From: Leptolinea sp. UBA5203
Lineage (GTDB): Bacteria; Chloroflexota; Anaerolineae; Anaerolineales; Anaerolineaceae
DNA length: 64,000 nt
Direction of reading: 5' to 3'
NCBI GenBank assembly: GCA_002412765.1
Contig: DHVR01000004.1
Coordinates: forward strand, 59,003 to 123,002
Shown here piece after piece: positions 18,511 through 27,038 of this stretch. The notes under the pieces were generated by a model. The model made no database searches, was not told where the DNA came from, and saw nothing but the letters and a program-made list of their open reading frames with translations. Both the position numbers and the translations under genes were made by a program. The stretch's first letter is position 1; the number at the start of each line of letters is the position of its first letter.

Positions 18511-19206
18511 TTAACGAACCGAAAATAGCAGCATCAGAAAGCCGATCAGCAGAAAGACAAATCCGCTTACTTCCTGCAAATAGGATTGCACACTTTGTTT
18601 CTCACGGCACAGGCGCAGCAGGCTGAGCGCTAGGCATAAGCCCAGACACACGGAGATGGTCATCAGTAAAAAGGCCGGGGCGCTTTGCTTGAACAGAAAT
18701 CCCCAGGCCAGCATGAGCAGTAACAGGACCAAATTAATCAGACGCACTCTGCCTTCCCAGGGTAAAACCAGCGGCAGAAAATGGATCCAACTGCGGCGGG
18801 TGATAAAAAGCAGGAAAAACAAAACGCTCAGGACCAGGAAAGCCTGGAACAGCATCGTCCAGACAGGCGCGGCGGAGAGATTCAGGCGAAATCCAGTGCC
18901 CAGCAGCAGGGCATAGGCGAGCAAAACCAGCCACTGCACGCCTGTTTTCAGCCAGTCCGGCAGGGCATCCACCTGGTGAGTTAAGAACGGAATTTTTAGA
19001 ATCAATGGGATGAAGAGGAACAGGATCAGCGGAACAGCCAGCAATAGGCCAATCAATGCACCCGGACTTAAAGACACCTGGAGAGAACAACCCAGGCCAA
19101 AAGCCACAAAGCCTGCCAGCACCGGCAGGATGAAATCTATGAAGCGTTTGCCCGCCAGGGTCGGATCAAAATGCAGACCGACTGCATTTAATTTATTTTC
19201 AAGCAT
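18511..19206 (-). CDS. Polytopic membrane protein, first gene of the Ig-protein locus
   Basis: The ATG at 19206 has GGAGGGG about 7 nt upstream, giving 231 residues; a GTG two codons earlier is an alternative. About seven hydrophobic helices are seen (for example FIDFILPVLAGFVAFGLG, LIGLLLAVPLILFLFIPLIL and GFVFLLIGFLMLLFSV at the end). No family was recognised. It is the promoter-proximal gene of a leftward unit that includes the large Ig-repeat protein 9 nt downstream, so a role in its membrane assembly is possible but unproven. Confidence 0.7.
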   Translation of the reverse strand: MLENKLNAVGLHFDPTLAGKRFIDFILPVLAGFVAFGLGCSLQVSLSPGALIGLLLAVPLILFLFIPLILKIPFLTHQVDALPDWLKTGVQWLVLLAYALLLGTGFRLNLSAAPVWTMLFQAFLVLSVLFFLLFITRRSWIHFLPLVLPWEGRVRLINLVLLLLMLAWGFLFKQSAPAFLLMTISVCLGLCLALSLLRLCREKQSVQSYLQEVSGFVFLLIGFLMLLFSVR

Positions 19207-19389
19207 ACACACATCCCCTCCGGTTTAAGCAGCGCAAAAACCTGTCCGTGAGTTCGGATTGAATTTTTTCCCTCCTACCGGTAACTACCAATACGTTTTT
19301 CGGTTATGACGCCAACGGTTTTTTGTGCTGCTTTTTATCTTTGGGCGGATGCGCTTAATAGCCCCCAACTGCATTGCGTGCTGTTAAAA

Positions 19390-19418
19390 AGTTTATGCGT
19401 TTTTTACGCGGATGTCAA
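19390..19418 (-). promoter_or_regulatory. Strong promoter with long leader for the Ig-protein locus
   Basis: On the minus strand a perfect TTGACA (19413-19418) and TAAACT (19390-19395) are separated by 17 bp, and the spacer holds a GCGT-AAAAA-ACGC palindrome. The first gene starts at 19206, so the leader is about 175-180 nt and holds several short hairpin-forming segments. No known riboswitch consensus was matched. This is the only notable content of the 19207-19488 gap. Confidence 0.7.
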
Positions 19419-19488
19419 GGAATTTGGGATCAGTGTATGGGATCAGGATGGCTGCACTCAGAAAGAGTACCTCTTGCCGTTATAAAAA

Positions 19489-20538
19489 TCACCGCGTCTT
19501 AATCTGCGCATATTCCTGCAAATACTGCCGGGCCAGATCAGGACTATAAAGAATCAGCACATTCTCGTCATTACGCTTTTCGGCATTGCCGCTGAAATTG
19601 TACGAACCGGTCACCACGATCTTTTCATCAATGATGATCACTTTATGGTGCATCTGCCCGGGAATATCATCCTTTGCAACCAAAATACCCGCCTCACGCA
19701 GCCTCTCATATTCCCCGCCGGTATTGGATTGAATCTGCTCTGCATCCATCACCCCGGTAACCACTACACCGTGCTCCGCCCGATCCATCAGCGCTTTGGC
19801 CAGTTTATCCGATGTAAAAGAATAGGCCATGAAAACAATGCTATGATCCGCTTTTGAAATCACCTTCAACAAAGCGTCCTGAACACCGTCATCGGGCGAA
19901 AAATAGGTATGGACCTGCACCCCCTGAATATTCACGATGGGGTTGGGCGTATTTTCAGGGCTTTCCGCACTGAACTGGTGTGCGCTGAACATCTCCTCAA
20001 ATTCCACCTGATAATTCCGGGCCAGTTCCGTGCTGTTGATCTGAATCAGATTGTTGTAATCCTCCCCACAGCCAGTATCCGTGTAATTCAAGGATCCCGT
20101 CCAAACCTGCTCTCCATCAATCACCATGAATTTATTATGCATGGTGGATTCATCAGAATCAGTGACCATTGGAACGCCGGCAGAAGCCATGGACCGCGGC
20201 ACCTTGTTATCCATTTTATCGTTATCCATCACTACCTCAACCGTCACCCCGCGCGCCTGGGCTGCAATTAACGCCTCGGCTACCGGTTTCAGGTTAAGAT
20301 TGTACATGGCTAGTTGAATGCTATCCTCTGCACCCTCCATGGAATTCAGCAGAGGCGTCAATAACTCACATCCTGAATCAGCGCTTGGGCTGGTAAAATA
20401 CACGTGGATTAATCCACCCGCAAGCGTCTCGGATGAAAGGCTCTGTACTTCGGGTTGGTTTATTAAAGAAGAACTGCAAGCCGTCATCAAAACGGTGCAT
20501 AGCAAAATCATAATGATGGCTTGAGGTTGCTTTTTCAT
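19489..20538 (-). CDS. Phospholipase D-like lipoprotein with two HKD motifs
   Basis: The start at 20538 gives 349 residues with a lipoprotein signal (MKKQPQAIIMILLCTVLMTAC, Cys21 acylated; only the last four residues are the lipobox). Two complete PLD catalytic motifs are present: HNKFMVID...GSLN and HHKVIIID...GSYN, each with HxKx4D. The enzyme would act outside the membrane on phospholipids or nucleic acid; in this two-motif small family both phospholipase and nuclease activities are known. A TATAAT box ends 6 nt before the ATG with no ribosome site, so the transcript may be leaderless. Upstream in-frame codons to 20571 are judged non-coding. Confidence 0.9.
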   Translation of the reverse strand: MKKQPQAIIMILLCTVLMTACSSSLINQPEVQSLSSETLAGGLIHVYFTSPSADSGCELLTPLLNSMEGAEDSIQLAMYNLNLKPVAEALIAAQARGVTVEVVMDNDKMDNKVPRSMASAGVPMVTDSDESTMHNKFMVIDGEQVWTGSLNYTDTGCGEDYNNLIQINSTELARNYQVEFEEMFSAHQFSAESPENTPNPIVNIQGVQVHTYFSPDDGVQDALLKVISKADHSIVFMAYSFTSDKLAKALMDRAEHGVVVTGVMDAEQIQSNTGGEYERLREAGILVAKDDIPGQMHHKVIIIDEKIVVTGSYNFSGNAEKRNDENVLILYSPDLARQYLQEYAQIKTR

Positions 20539-20616
20539 AAGCAGATTATAGCATGCGGGAACCATGCGCATGAAAGAAACGTTCCTATACTAATGATTCA
20601 AGGTTGTGGAGGCTTT

Positions 20617-21096
20617 ATGAAACAACGATGGCTGCTTCTGATCGGCATGATGCTTGTCCTGCTGCTCACCGGATGTCAGGAGAAAAATGAAACCAGCGGC
20701 GAGACCGAACCAGAAACGGGCTGTCGTTTTGGCGTCTGCATCAAGGACGTCCACGCCACCATGGACGGCGAGTATTTTATTGTTCTGTTTGATATCACCC
20801 CGCCTGCCGGACTTCTAAAATTGGATGCCGCACCCATGTTCAGTAATACCGTGCAGGTCTCGGTCAAGGACGATTCAGGCAAAAACTACCTGGATAAAAG
20901 CTACACCCCGGAAGAGTACTATTGCTATGCTGGCACAGATGTCCCCTGGGCAGACGGCAAAAACACGGCCACCTGTGGCATTGGCAGTGCGATCACAGCC
21001 GATGTGGAAGTCCCGGCGGTTGGCGATGAGCTCATCGTTTCCCTGCCAGAGTTTGGTGGTTTTGAAACCCGGGTCACCGTCATCAGCGGTTGGTAA
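20617..21096 (+). CDS. Small lipoprotein, unknown function
   Basis: A 159-residue protein starting at the ATG after a GGAGG site at 20609-20613. It has a lipoprotein signal (MKQRWLLLIGMMLVLLLTGC, Cys20) and a soluble domain with several cysteines (ETGCRFGVCI, YYCYAG, TATCGIG) that may form disulfides outside the cell, and a predicted beta-rich fold. No named family was recognised. It lies 34 nt upstream of the chagasin-like lipoprotein on the same strand and may be co-expressed with it. Confidence 0.75.
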   Translation: MKQRWLLLIGMMLVLLLTGCQEKNETSGETEPETGCRFGVCIKDVHATMDGEYFIVLFDITPPAGLLKLDAAPMFSNTVQVSVKDDSGKNYLDKSYTPEEYYCYAGTDVPWADGKNTATCGIGSAITADVEVPAVGDELIVSLPEFGGFETRVTVISGW

Positions 21097-21130
21097 AGCC
21101 TTTTGCAACCCATTCCCTGGGAGGCATGCT

Positions 21131-21526
21131 ATGAAAAAATATTTTGTATGGTTTGGATGTGTCTTATTGGCCTTGATGTTGATGACGGCCTGTCAACCTA
21201 AATCCCCCACCTACACCAAAGCGGAAAATGGCCAGTCCATTGACCTTGTCGTAGGGCAGGAAATCCTGGTTAAGCTCGAGGGCAACCCCACCACGGGGTA
21301 CACCTGGGAGCTGGATACAGAAGCCAGCAGCGGCATGGAGCAGGTCGGCGAGCCGGATTACAGTGCAGACAGCAGCGCCACCGGCAGCGGCGGCATGTTT
21401 ACCTTCCGCTTTAAAGCCGTGGAAGCAGGGGAACATACCCTGCACTTAAAATACTGGCGCACCTTCGAACCCGATACCCCGCCGATTGAAACCTTTGGAT
21501 TAAAAATAAATATTTCAGAGAAATAA
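21131..21526 (+). CDS. Chagasin-like cysteine protease inhibitor lipoprotein (I42 family)
   Basis: A 131-residue lipoprotein (LMTAC, Cys21) whose mature part has the three inhibitory loops of chagasin: NPTTGYTW (52-59), the Gly-rich GSGG (85-88), and YWRTFEP (108-114) in place of the usual RPW motif. Family members block papain-type (C1) cysteine peptidases. In bacteria they probably protect the surface from host or competitor proteases or from the cell's own enzymes. The previous lipoprotein gene ends 34 nt upstream and a hairpin follows the stop codon. Confidence 0.9.
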   Translation: MKKYFVWFGCVLLALMLMTACQPKSPTYTKAENGQSIDLVVGQEILVKLEGNPTTGYTWELDTEASSGMEQVGEPDYSADSSATGSGGMFTFRFKAVEAGEHTLHLKYWRTFEPDTPPIETFGLKINISEK

Positions 21527-21532
21527 ATCAAT

Positions 21533-21562
21533 CCAGGCTACCGAATCGGCAGCCTGGGTTTA
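21533..21562 (+). terminator. Hairpin after the chagasin-like gene
   Basis: CCAGGCT (21533-21539) pairs with AGCCTGG (21551-21557), with an inner CCG/CGG helix, followed by a short T-rich stretch (GTTTATAT). Confidence 0.65.
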
Positions 21563-21640
21563 TATATGGGTTAGAAAATTAAGTGGGGATTAACAAATTA
21601 ATTATTAATTCGGGAGTCATTTTCAATAAAACGAAAATGC

Positions 21641-21660
21641 TACTATACTAGTATATAGTA
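21641..21660 (+). promoter_or_regulatory. Palindromic element upstream of the pentapeptide protein gene
   Basis: TACTATA (21641-21647) and TATAGTA (21654-21660) form an inverted repeat 27 nt before the ATG at 21688. It contains -10-like sequence (TATACT, TATAGT), so it could be an operator overlapping a promoter. No regulator can be assigned. Confidence 0.4.
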
Positions 21661-21687
21661 TGCAGATCGTTTCTTGGGGTAAATAAA

Positions 21688-22842
21688 ATGGTAACTGAAA
21701 GCAATCAAAAGAAAAGCATATTTGATATTGTTTATAAAAACAGATCTGTACTTTCGATAATTATAGTGGGTATTTTTGTCCTCGAAATTCTCCTCAGTCT
21801 CCATTTAATTCTTGGCTATGAATGGATACCAGAAACAGGGTTTGGACCATACCTTATTGTAAAACTTGATCAATCAAATAATCCAATCGAAAAAGAATTA
21901 CATTATAGAACTTTATGGGATTGGTTAGAGTTATTAATCATTCCTATTGTTTTAGTTTTTATCGCATATTGGTTAAACAGAAGATCACAGGAAATTGAAA
22001 ATAAACAGAAAGTCGAGCAACAGTCCAAACAAGATGCTCAAAAGAAAAAAGAATTTGAACAAGAAGAGGATAGAAAAAGCGAAGAAGCTTTACAAAATTA
22101 TATAGATAGAATGACCGATTTATTATTGCGTGGGAATCATAAAATTGCAGATAGTGTTGATGGATCAATAATTCGAAAAGTCGCCCGCAGCATGACAATA
22201 AACACATTACGAGTCCTAGGAAAATTTGATCGTCGACAAGGTCTAGTCATTTTGTTTTTATATGAATCTGGCTTAATAAACAAAGAGAATTCTTTTATAG
22301 ATTTACATGGCGCAGATGCAATGGATGTTCAACTTAACCTAGCAACTATTGAATCTGCAAATCTCTCAGATATCAACTTCAATGAAGCGAATTTTGAATA
22401 TTCAATTCTAACAAACACAGATTTTTCTAATTCGAGATTTAGATTAGCAAATTTCTACAGTGCGTTTTTAGAAAATGCACAATTCTATAATTCAACTATT
22501 TGGATAAGCAACTTAACATCCACTTCCTTAACCAATGCAAATTTCTCAAAATCTACATTAAATGAAACGGATTTTAGTAATGCATTTATGGAAAAAATAA
22601 AATTCAATAATGCAACATTAATAAATTGTAATCTGACAAAATCGTATTTGTTTGATGCTGTATTCCAAGGATCTTATTTACAAAAATGCGATTTTACGGG
22701 AGCAATATTATATGGCGCTGATTTTACTGATGCAGACCTTACTGGTGCAATAATTAGCGAAGAACAATTATCCCAGGCGAGAAGTTTACGAGGATGTAAA
22801 CTACCTAACGGTATTATTTACAACAAAAAATCCATTTCTTAA
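21688..22842 (+). CDS. Membrane-anchored pentapeptide-repeat protein
   Basis: A 384-residue AT-rich gene. The N-terminus has two membrane helices (about 19-42 and 75-94), followed by a highly charged coiled coil (about 98-135), a linker domain, and then pentapeptide repeats from about 210 to 365 with the A(N/D)LXX pattern (for example ANLSDINFNEANFEYS, ANFSKSTLNETDFSNA, TGAILYGADFTDADLTGA). Such repeats fold as a right-handed beta-helix that usually serves as a scaffold. It differs in base composition from the GC-richer genes beside it and is convergent with the Panacea-domain gene. Function unknown. Confidence 0.88.
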   Translation: MVTESNQKKSIFDIVYKNRSVLSIIIVGIFVLEILLSLHLILGYEWIPETGFGPYLIVKLDQSNNPIEKELHYRTLWDWLELLIIPIVLVFIAYWLNRRSQEIENKQKVEQQSKQDAQKKKEFEQEEDRKSEEALQNYIDRMTDLLLRGNHKIADSVDGSIIRKVARSMTINTLRVLGKFDRRQGLVILFLYESGLINKENSFIDLHGADAMDVQLNLATIESANLSDINFNEANFEYSILTNTDFSNSRFRLANFYSAFLENAQFYNSTIWISNLTSTSLTNANFSKSTLNETDFSNAFMEKIKFNNATLINCNLTKSYLFDAVFQGSYLQKCDFTGAILYGADFTDADLTGAIISEEQLSQARSLRGCKLPNGIIYNKKSIS

Positions 22843-22891
22843 AAAGATTTTTCGTCTTGTTTTTTTTATTAAAATTTCTAATCACAAATCC

Positions 22892-23887
22892 CTACACCCT
22901 GACATCCTTGGCCAAGGCATAGGATATCCACTCCCCGCTGTGGGTTAATTGCAGGGCGGCTTCCTTCAGCGCCACTTCGCGGAATTGCTTGGCGCTCAAC
23001 TCCTGAAATTTATCCTTGACCGTTGCCAGGGTAGCCAGCTCGGCGGCGCTAAATCCGGTCCAATCGTAGGCAGTTGTAAAATAGACCTCCCCGACAAAGT
23101 CTCCATTATCCTGTTCTTGCACCTGAATCTCTTTGCGCCACTCACATAGAACCGACAGCCAGGTGGCGAATTTCTCCGGCAGTGGGCCGTGATCCCCGCG
23201 CGCATAACGCATCCCGGTAATGGACACGCGATGATCCTTAAAATGGCTGAAATCGGCATAAAAGAGGAGCTTGATCAATTTCGTCCGTGGAATGTGATCC
23301 TTAAAACAAAAATATTTCATCACCTCAAAGAGTTTTTCCACATCAAAGGATTTCTGCCCGCTGAAGATGTCCGCCGAATAGGAAGCAAACTGCTTTACGG
23401 CAGCCGCCAATAGATCCGGCCCATCCTGGTCCATCTGTTCGAGTTTCATAATCAATTGCGCAAGCCGTTCCGGGGCATACGCCTGTTTTATTTCATTCAG
23501 GCATTTCAATAAATTCTTGGGCTGCATGCACAAACGGATCATGCGATCATGCGCATCCGACTGCAAGGCACCGTTCTCATAGCGAATCAAGGTGGCATTG
23601 CCAATGCCCAGCAGTCCGCTCCATTCTTTTTGGGTCAGTCCCAGCGATTTACGAAAGCCAATCAACTCCCTCGGCTGCAGCATGCCCTTCCGCTCACGGT
23701 ATACCCGTTGCGCCTGTACCATCGGATCAGCATCTGCAGCGGGATTTTCGTACTCTTCTCCGCAGGATTTACAGTAGAAAATTTCCCGCACCACCGGAAT
23801 GGATTCCCCCCGTACGACGATCTCATCCTTGCGCTGCTTAAAAGTCTGCTGTGTGTTCCTCTGGCAATTTGGGCAAAAATTCTCCAT
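22892..23887 (-). CDS. MqsA-type zinc finger/HTH protein fused to a Panacea (DUF4065) domain
   Basis: A 331-residue protein with three parts: an N-terminal zinc finger with CPNC (Cys5, Cys8) and CKSC (Cys39, Cys42), a helix-turn-helix (about 72-125, LIGFRKSLGLTQKEWSGLLG) as in MqsA/YgiT antitoxins, and a C-terminal Panacea/SocA-like domain (about 170-290, with TKLIKLLFYADFSHFKDH and ARGDHGPLPEKF). Panacea domains are found in antitoxins that neutralise many unrelated toxins. No obvious toxin gene adjoins it on the same strand, so it may be an orphan, a general regulator, or paired with an unusual neighbour. Confidence 0.88.
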   Translation of the reverse strand: MENFCPNCQRNTQQTFKQRKDEIVVRGESIPVVREIFYCKSCGEEYENPAADADPMVQAQRVYRERKGMLQPRELIGFRKSLGLTQKEWSGLLGIGNATLIRYENGALQSDAHDRMIRLCMQPKNLLKCLNEIKQAYAPERLAQLIMKLEQMDQDGPDLLAAAVKQFASYSADIFSGQKSFDVEKLFEVMKYFCFKDHIPRTKLIKLLFYADFSHFKDHRVSITGMRYARGDHGPLPEKFATWLSVLCEWRKEIQVQEQDNGDFVGEVYFTTAYDWTGFSAAELATLATVKDKFQELSAKQFREVALKEAALQLTHSGEWISYALAKDVRV

Positions 23888-23976
23888 CTTCGCACTCCCT
23901 GATTCTATTGTTCAAAATCAATATCATTAGAACGAATGGATCATCTTTCATTCAGGCTAATCCACCGCTGTGCAAC

Positions 23977-23994
23977 ATATATCACATGATATAT
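23977..23994. promoter_or_regulatory. Candidate operator upstream of the MqsA/Panacea gene
   Basis: ATATATCA and TGATATAT form an inverted repeat with a 2-nt spacer, 90 bp upstream of the start codon, beside a minus-strand TATAAT-like box (24003-24008). Autoregulation is usual for HTH antitoxins; binding here is a guess. Confidence 0.4.
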
Positions 23995-24075
23995 TATTGT
24001 CTATTATATATCATTTATACCTTCTCGCACCAATAAAACCCAATGAATACATTAGTAAATTTTTCAATTCATTAA

Positions 24076-24105
24076 TTAAAAAAGCTGGTTGTCTCCAACC
24101 AGCTT
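24076..24105 (-). terminator. Intrinsic terminator
   Basis: On the minus strand AAGCTGGTTG and CAACCAGCTT (24082-24105) form a perfect 10-bp stem with a 4-nt loop, followed by a run of six T. It lies 18 nt past the stop codon of the gene ending at 24124. Confidence 0.9.
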
Positions 24106-24123
24106 GTCGTTCAATTTCTTTAC

Positions 24124-24843
24124 CTATTTATCTATGGCGGTTTGCAGAAGTCCATCATACTGCTTTAACCAATCCACCAGTACCACCAAATCCGATTCAG
24201 CGGCTTTGACGTCATTGCCAAATTCTGAAATCACCAAGTCCAGCCGGGCATCCAGCCGGTCAGCATCTTCCGCATTCAGTTTCTTCATCTCCGGCAGGAC
24301 GGTGTCCAGCAAAGTGCGCGCTTCAGCTAGATCTTTCTTGGCAGTCACCAGGCTTTTTTCGTTGATCAGTAACTGGGCATTCACCACCAGGGCGTTCACG
24401 CGCAGCAATTGATTTTGCACGCTGGTATAAGCGTAATCCTCGCTGAGCTGATCATAAGCCGTGGTCATGTCTGCCAGGGCGGCATCCGATTTTTCCAGCG
24501 TTGCCACAGTGGTATTTAATTGGGCAGTTGTATCCTTCAAGGTGGCCGTAGTAGCAGTTAACTGCGCTTTGGTGGGGCTATATAACACAAAAAAGGTAAC
24601 GAGTACCCCAGCGGCAAATAACACCAGAATCGCCACCAAAAATCTCAGGAATGATTTACTGAATCGTCCCAGGCTGGTATCAGGATTAAACAAAAAGGCA
24701 AAAAAGCGTTTGAAAATATTGGGTTTCTTTACAACTGGAGAAACTTGATCACTGTCAGATGGTTCTGCAGTGGACGATTGTTCCGATTTTCCATTGACGA
24801 CGGGCGCATCATCAGGATCTACTGATGTTCTATTGTCAATCAT
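24124..24843 (-). CDS. Single-pass membrane protein with extracytoplasmic coiled coil
   Basis: A 239-residue protein. The first 60 residues are polar and rich in D, S and P, followed by a basic segment and one membrane helix (about 66-88, FLVAILVLFAAGVLVTFFVL). The rest is helical with heptad-like repeats of T, L and A (TATTATLKDTTAQLNTTVAT, then EKSDAALADM), suggesting a coiled coil. No catalytic motif or named family was recognised. A strong terminator follows. It is transcribed away from the rhomboid remnant and has no partner gene. Confidence 0.75.
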   Translation of the reverse strand: MIDNRTSVDPDDAPVVNGKSEQSSTAEPSDSDQVSPVVKKPNIFKRFFAFLFNPDTSLGRFSKSFLRFLVAILVLFAAGVLVTFFVLYSPTKAQLTATTATLKDTTAQLNTTVATLEKSDAALADMTTAYDQLSEDYAYTSVQNQLLRVNALVVNAQLLINEKSLVTAKKDLAEARTLLDTVLPEMKKLNAEDADRLDARLDLVISEFGNDVKAAESDLVVLVDWLKQYDGLLQTAIDK

Positions 24844-24952
24844 ACGAACTCCTTCAACAAATGAATATTCCTGTTCATTATCTTGATCATCTCATTTTCA
24901 TCGGCTCAAGTCAAGGGCAGTTGGGCATGGAATTTGTCCAAGTTAAGCCGTC

Positions 24953-25159
24953 CTGACTCTGAATTCCTCAACCACCCATGGGCGTCTTCGCAGATCGCAG
25001 GCAAATATTCGCTTCATCCGGCCAAATGGATTGATTAACAACTGCAACTGTTCTTCTGTTCCTTTCAATTCAAATAGAAAAAAAGGGATTATTCAAAATG
25101 AAAGCCCAGGTAAAGAGAGAGAAAGTCTTCGAACGAAGGGCATCCCGGATTGGAAACAT
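24953..25159 (-). pseudogene. Rhomboid-like intramembrane protease, N-terminal remnant
   Basis: In the 24844-25340 gap the minus strand encodes MFPIRDALRSKTFSLFTWAF followed by ILNNPFF in one frame, ending in TGA at 25070-25072. The next frame continues FLFELKGTEEQLQLLINPFG and RMKRIFA up to TAA at 24953. Joined across the run of seven A (plus strand, near 25080) this matches the typical start of bacterial rhomboid proteases: a short (I/F)PIRD segment, first membrane helix, FEL, QLI, FG and R-FA. The catalytic Ser/His helices are missing. It is a frameshifted and truncated relic. Confidence 0.6.
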
Positions 25160-25326
25160 TCGTTCACCTGATGGTTCCAATAAACGGTTTTGTCTCCTAG
25201 TCACAATCTCCTTTTACCCTGTACACCTCGGCTCGCTTGGCAGTGCCCCAGATTCTCCAGGATGAGTGTGGTGTAAGAGATCCTTAGGCTCTGATGTTTC
25301 TTTTGGTCATTCAACACCCTCGATGA

Positions 25327-25332
25327 TATAAT
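25327..25332 (+). promoter_or_regulatory. -10 box just before murJ
   Basis: TATAAT ends 8 nt before the murJ ATG at 25341, with TTGGTC 18 bp upstream as a weak -35. There is no ribosome site, so the mRNA is probably leaderless or nearly so. Confidence 0.55.
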
Positions 25333-25340
25333 TTTTCACT

Positions 25341-26936
25341 ATGGAAGAAACAGTCAACAGCAGCCTAAACAGCGCCAACCGACAGATCGCCCGTTCAGCC
25401 GGCACCGTCATGATCGCCATGGTCTTTAGCCAGATCATCGGCCTGGTAGCCACCAGTCTGACCGGATCCACTTTCGGTGCCGGATTGCAGAACGATGCCT
25501 TTTATGCTGCCAACCGTTTTCCGGATATTCTCTTCAATCTAATTGCCGGTGGAGCCCTGGCTTCGGCTTTTATCCCCACCTTTTCGGGTCTTCTGGCTCA
25601 GGAAAAACGGGAACAAGCCTGGAAACTCGCTTCCTCCATCGTCAATTTCCTTTTACTGCTTCTGACCAGTATTGCCATCCTATCTGAAATTTTTGCGCCC
25701 CAGCTCGTGCGTTACATCATCGCTCCGGGATTTGCCGCTTCGCCTGAAAAGCTTGAGTTGACCATTACCTTGCTGCGCATTCAACTGCCTTCTGCCATTA
25801 TCTTTGGCGTGAGCGGTTTGTTGATGGGTATTCTCAACACTCACCAACATTTCTTGCTGCCAGCATTGGCTCCCTCCATGTATAAGCTCGGTTGGATTTT
25901 TGGCATTCTGGTTCTCAGCCCCAGCATGGGGATCACCGGCCTGGCTTGGGGAGTCGTCATCGGGGCTGGCTTTCATTTGCTGGTTCAACTGCCTTCCTTC
26001 CTCAAACTGCCGCATCGCAACTATACCGTTATTTTGGATTGGAAAGACGCCACCGTCCGTGAAGTTGGCCGCTTAATGGCGCCGCGCCTTTTAGGTGTGG
26101 CAGCCGTACAGCTTAATTTTTGGCTGAACACCTTCCTGGCTTCACATCAACCGGAAGGCAGTGTGGCTGGATTGAATTGGGGCTTTGCTCTGATGATCAT
26201 GCCGCAGGCCGCCATTGCACAATCAGTGGCTATTGCCTCCCTGCCCATGTTCTCCCGGCAGGTTGCGCTAGGGAAGTTGGATGAAATGCGCTCCTCCCTG
26301 GTTTCAACCCTGCGCAGCGTGCTTTTCCTGGCTGTCCCGGCAACTGTTGGGTTATTAATGGTAGGTAGGCCGTTGGTGGCAGCGATTTTCCAGCGTAATG
26401 AATTTTCAACCCATTCAACCGAAATGGTTACCTGGGCTTTATTCTGGTACAGTACCGGCCTGATCGGGCATTGTGTAGTGGAAATTGTCAGCAGGGCCTT
26501 TTATGCCCTGCACGATACCAAAACTCCGGTCATGGTTAGTGTGGCGACTATGAGTTTGAATTACGGCTTCAGTTTATTATTCAGCTATCTCTTCAGTCAA
26601 TGGGGATGGTTTCCGCACGGCGGGTTGGCTCTGGCCAATTCCCTGGCGACCTTTTTGGAAATGCTTATTCTGCTCTGGTTCATGCGCAAACATCTGAGCG
26701 GTCTAAAAATCCGGGGATTGCTTACCGGTGTCGGTACAGCAGGGCTGGCCGTTCTGCCCATGATCGCTGGATTATGGATCTGGAACTCGCTTAGCGGGAA
26801 TACTTCTGTTTTCATCCAGGCCGGGGTAGGCGTGATCATCGGCTCCATTCTATACCTGACCATTTTATTATTGCTCAAACCGCCAGAAATTCTTTCCATG
26901 GGTCGTATGCTAAAACAACGCATCCTGCGTCGGTAA
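25341..26936 (+). CDS. murJ: Lipid II flippase MurJ
   Basis: A 531-residue polytopic protein of the MurJ/MviN family (MOP superfamily), about fourteen membrane helices. Family features include the N-terminal IARSAGTVMIAMVFSQIIGL, FGAGLQNDAFYAANRFPDI, the loop LIAGGALASAFIPTFS, and the later segment SRAFYALHDTKTPV typical of MurJ. It moves the peptidoglycan precursor lipid II across the cytoplasmic membrane. Length is normal. The gene stands alone with a -10 box immediately upstream. Presence of MurJ indicates a peptidoglycan wall. Confidence 0.93.
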   Translation: MEETVNSSLNSANRQIARSAGTVMIAMVFSQIIGLVATSLTGSTFGAGLQNDAFYAANRFPDILFNLIAGGALASAFIPTFSGLLAQEKREQAWKLASSIVNFLLLLLTSIAILSEIFAPQLVRYIIAPGFAASPEKLELTITLLRIQLPSAIIFGVSGLLMGILNTHQHFLLPALAPSMYKLGWIFGILVLSPSMGITGLAWGVVIGAGFHLLVQLPSFLKLPHRNYTVILDWKDATVREVGRLMAPRLLGVAAVQLNFWLNTFLASHQPEGSVAGLNWGFALMIMPQAAIAQSVAIASLPMFSRQVALGKLDEMRSSLVSTLRSVLFLAVPATVGLLMVGRPLVAAIFQRNEFSTHSTEMVTWALFWYSTGLIGHCVVEIVSRAFYALHDTKTPVMVSVATMSLNYGFSLLFSYLFSQWGWFPHGGLALANSLATFLEMLILLWFMRKHLSGLKIRGLLTGVGTAGLAVLPMIAGLWIWNSLSGNTSVFIQAGVGVIIGSILYLTILLLLKPPEILSMGRMLKQRILRR

Positions 26937-26956
26937 TATTTTTATTCCCACATTCA

Positions 26957-26985
26957 TTGACCAGCGGTAAAATCCTTTGTATAGT
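26957..26985 (+). promoter_or_regulatory. Sigma-70-type promoter for the 27.0-29.2 kb unit
   Basis: TTGACC (26957-26962) and TATAGT (26980-26985) with a 17-bp spacer, about 50 nt upstream of the ATG at 27039, which has a classical AGGAGG site. Confidence 0.7.
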
Positions 26986-27038
26986 ATTAATAAATCCATA
27001 GTGCTCAGGCACTTAACTCACCCAGACAGGAGGTGATC

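Noticed and set aside
19207..19389. Cyclic-di-GMP (GEMM) riboswitch in the leader
   Set aside because: A TTACCGGTAGG-like segment resembles part of the motif, but the GGCAAACC and GACGCAAAGC cores are missing.
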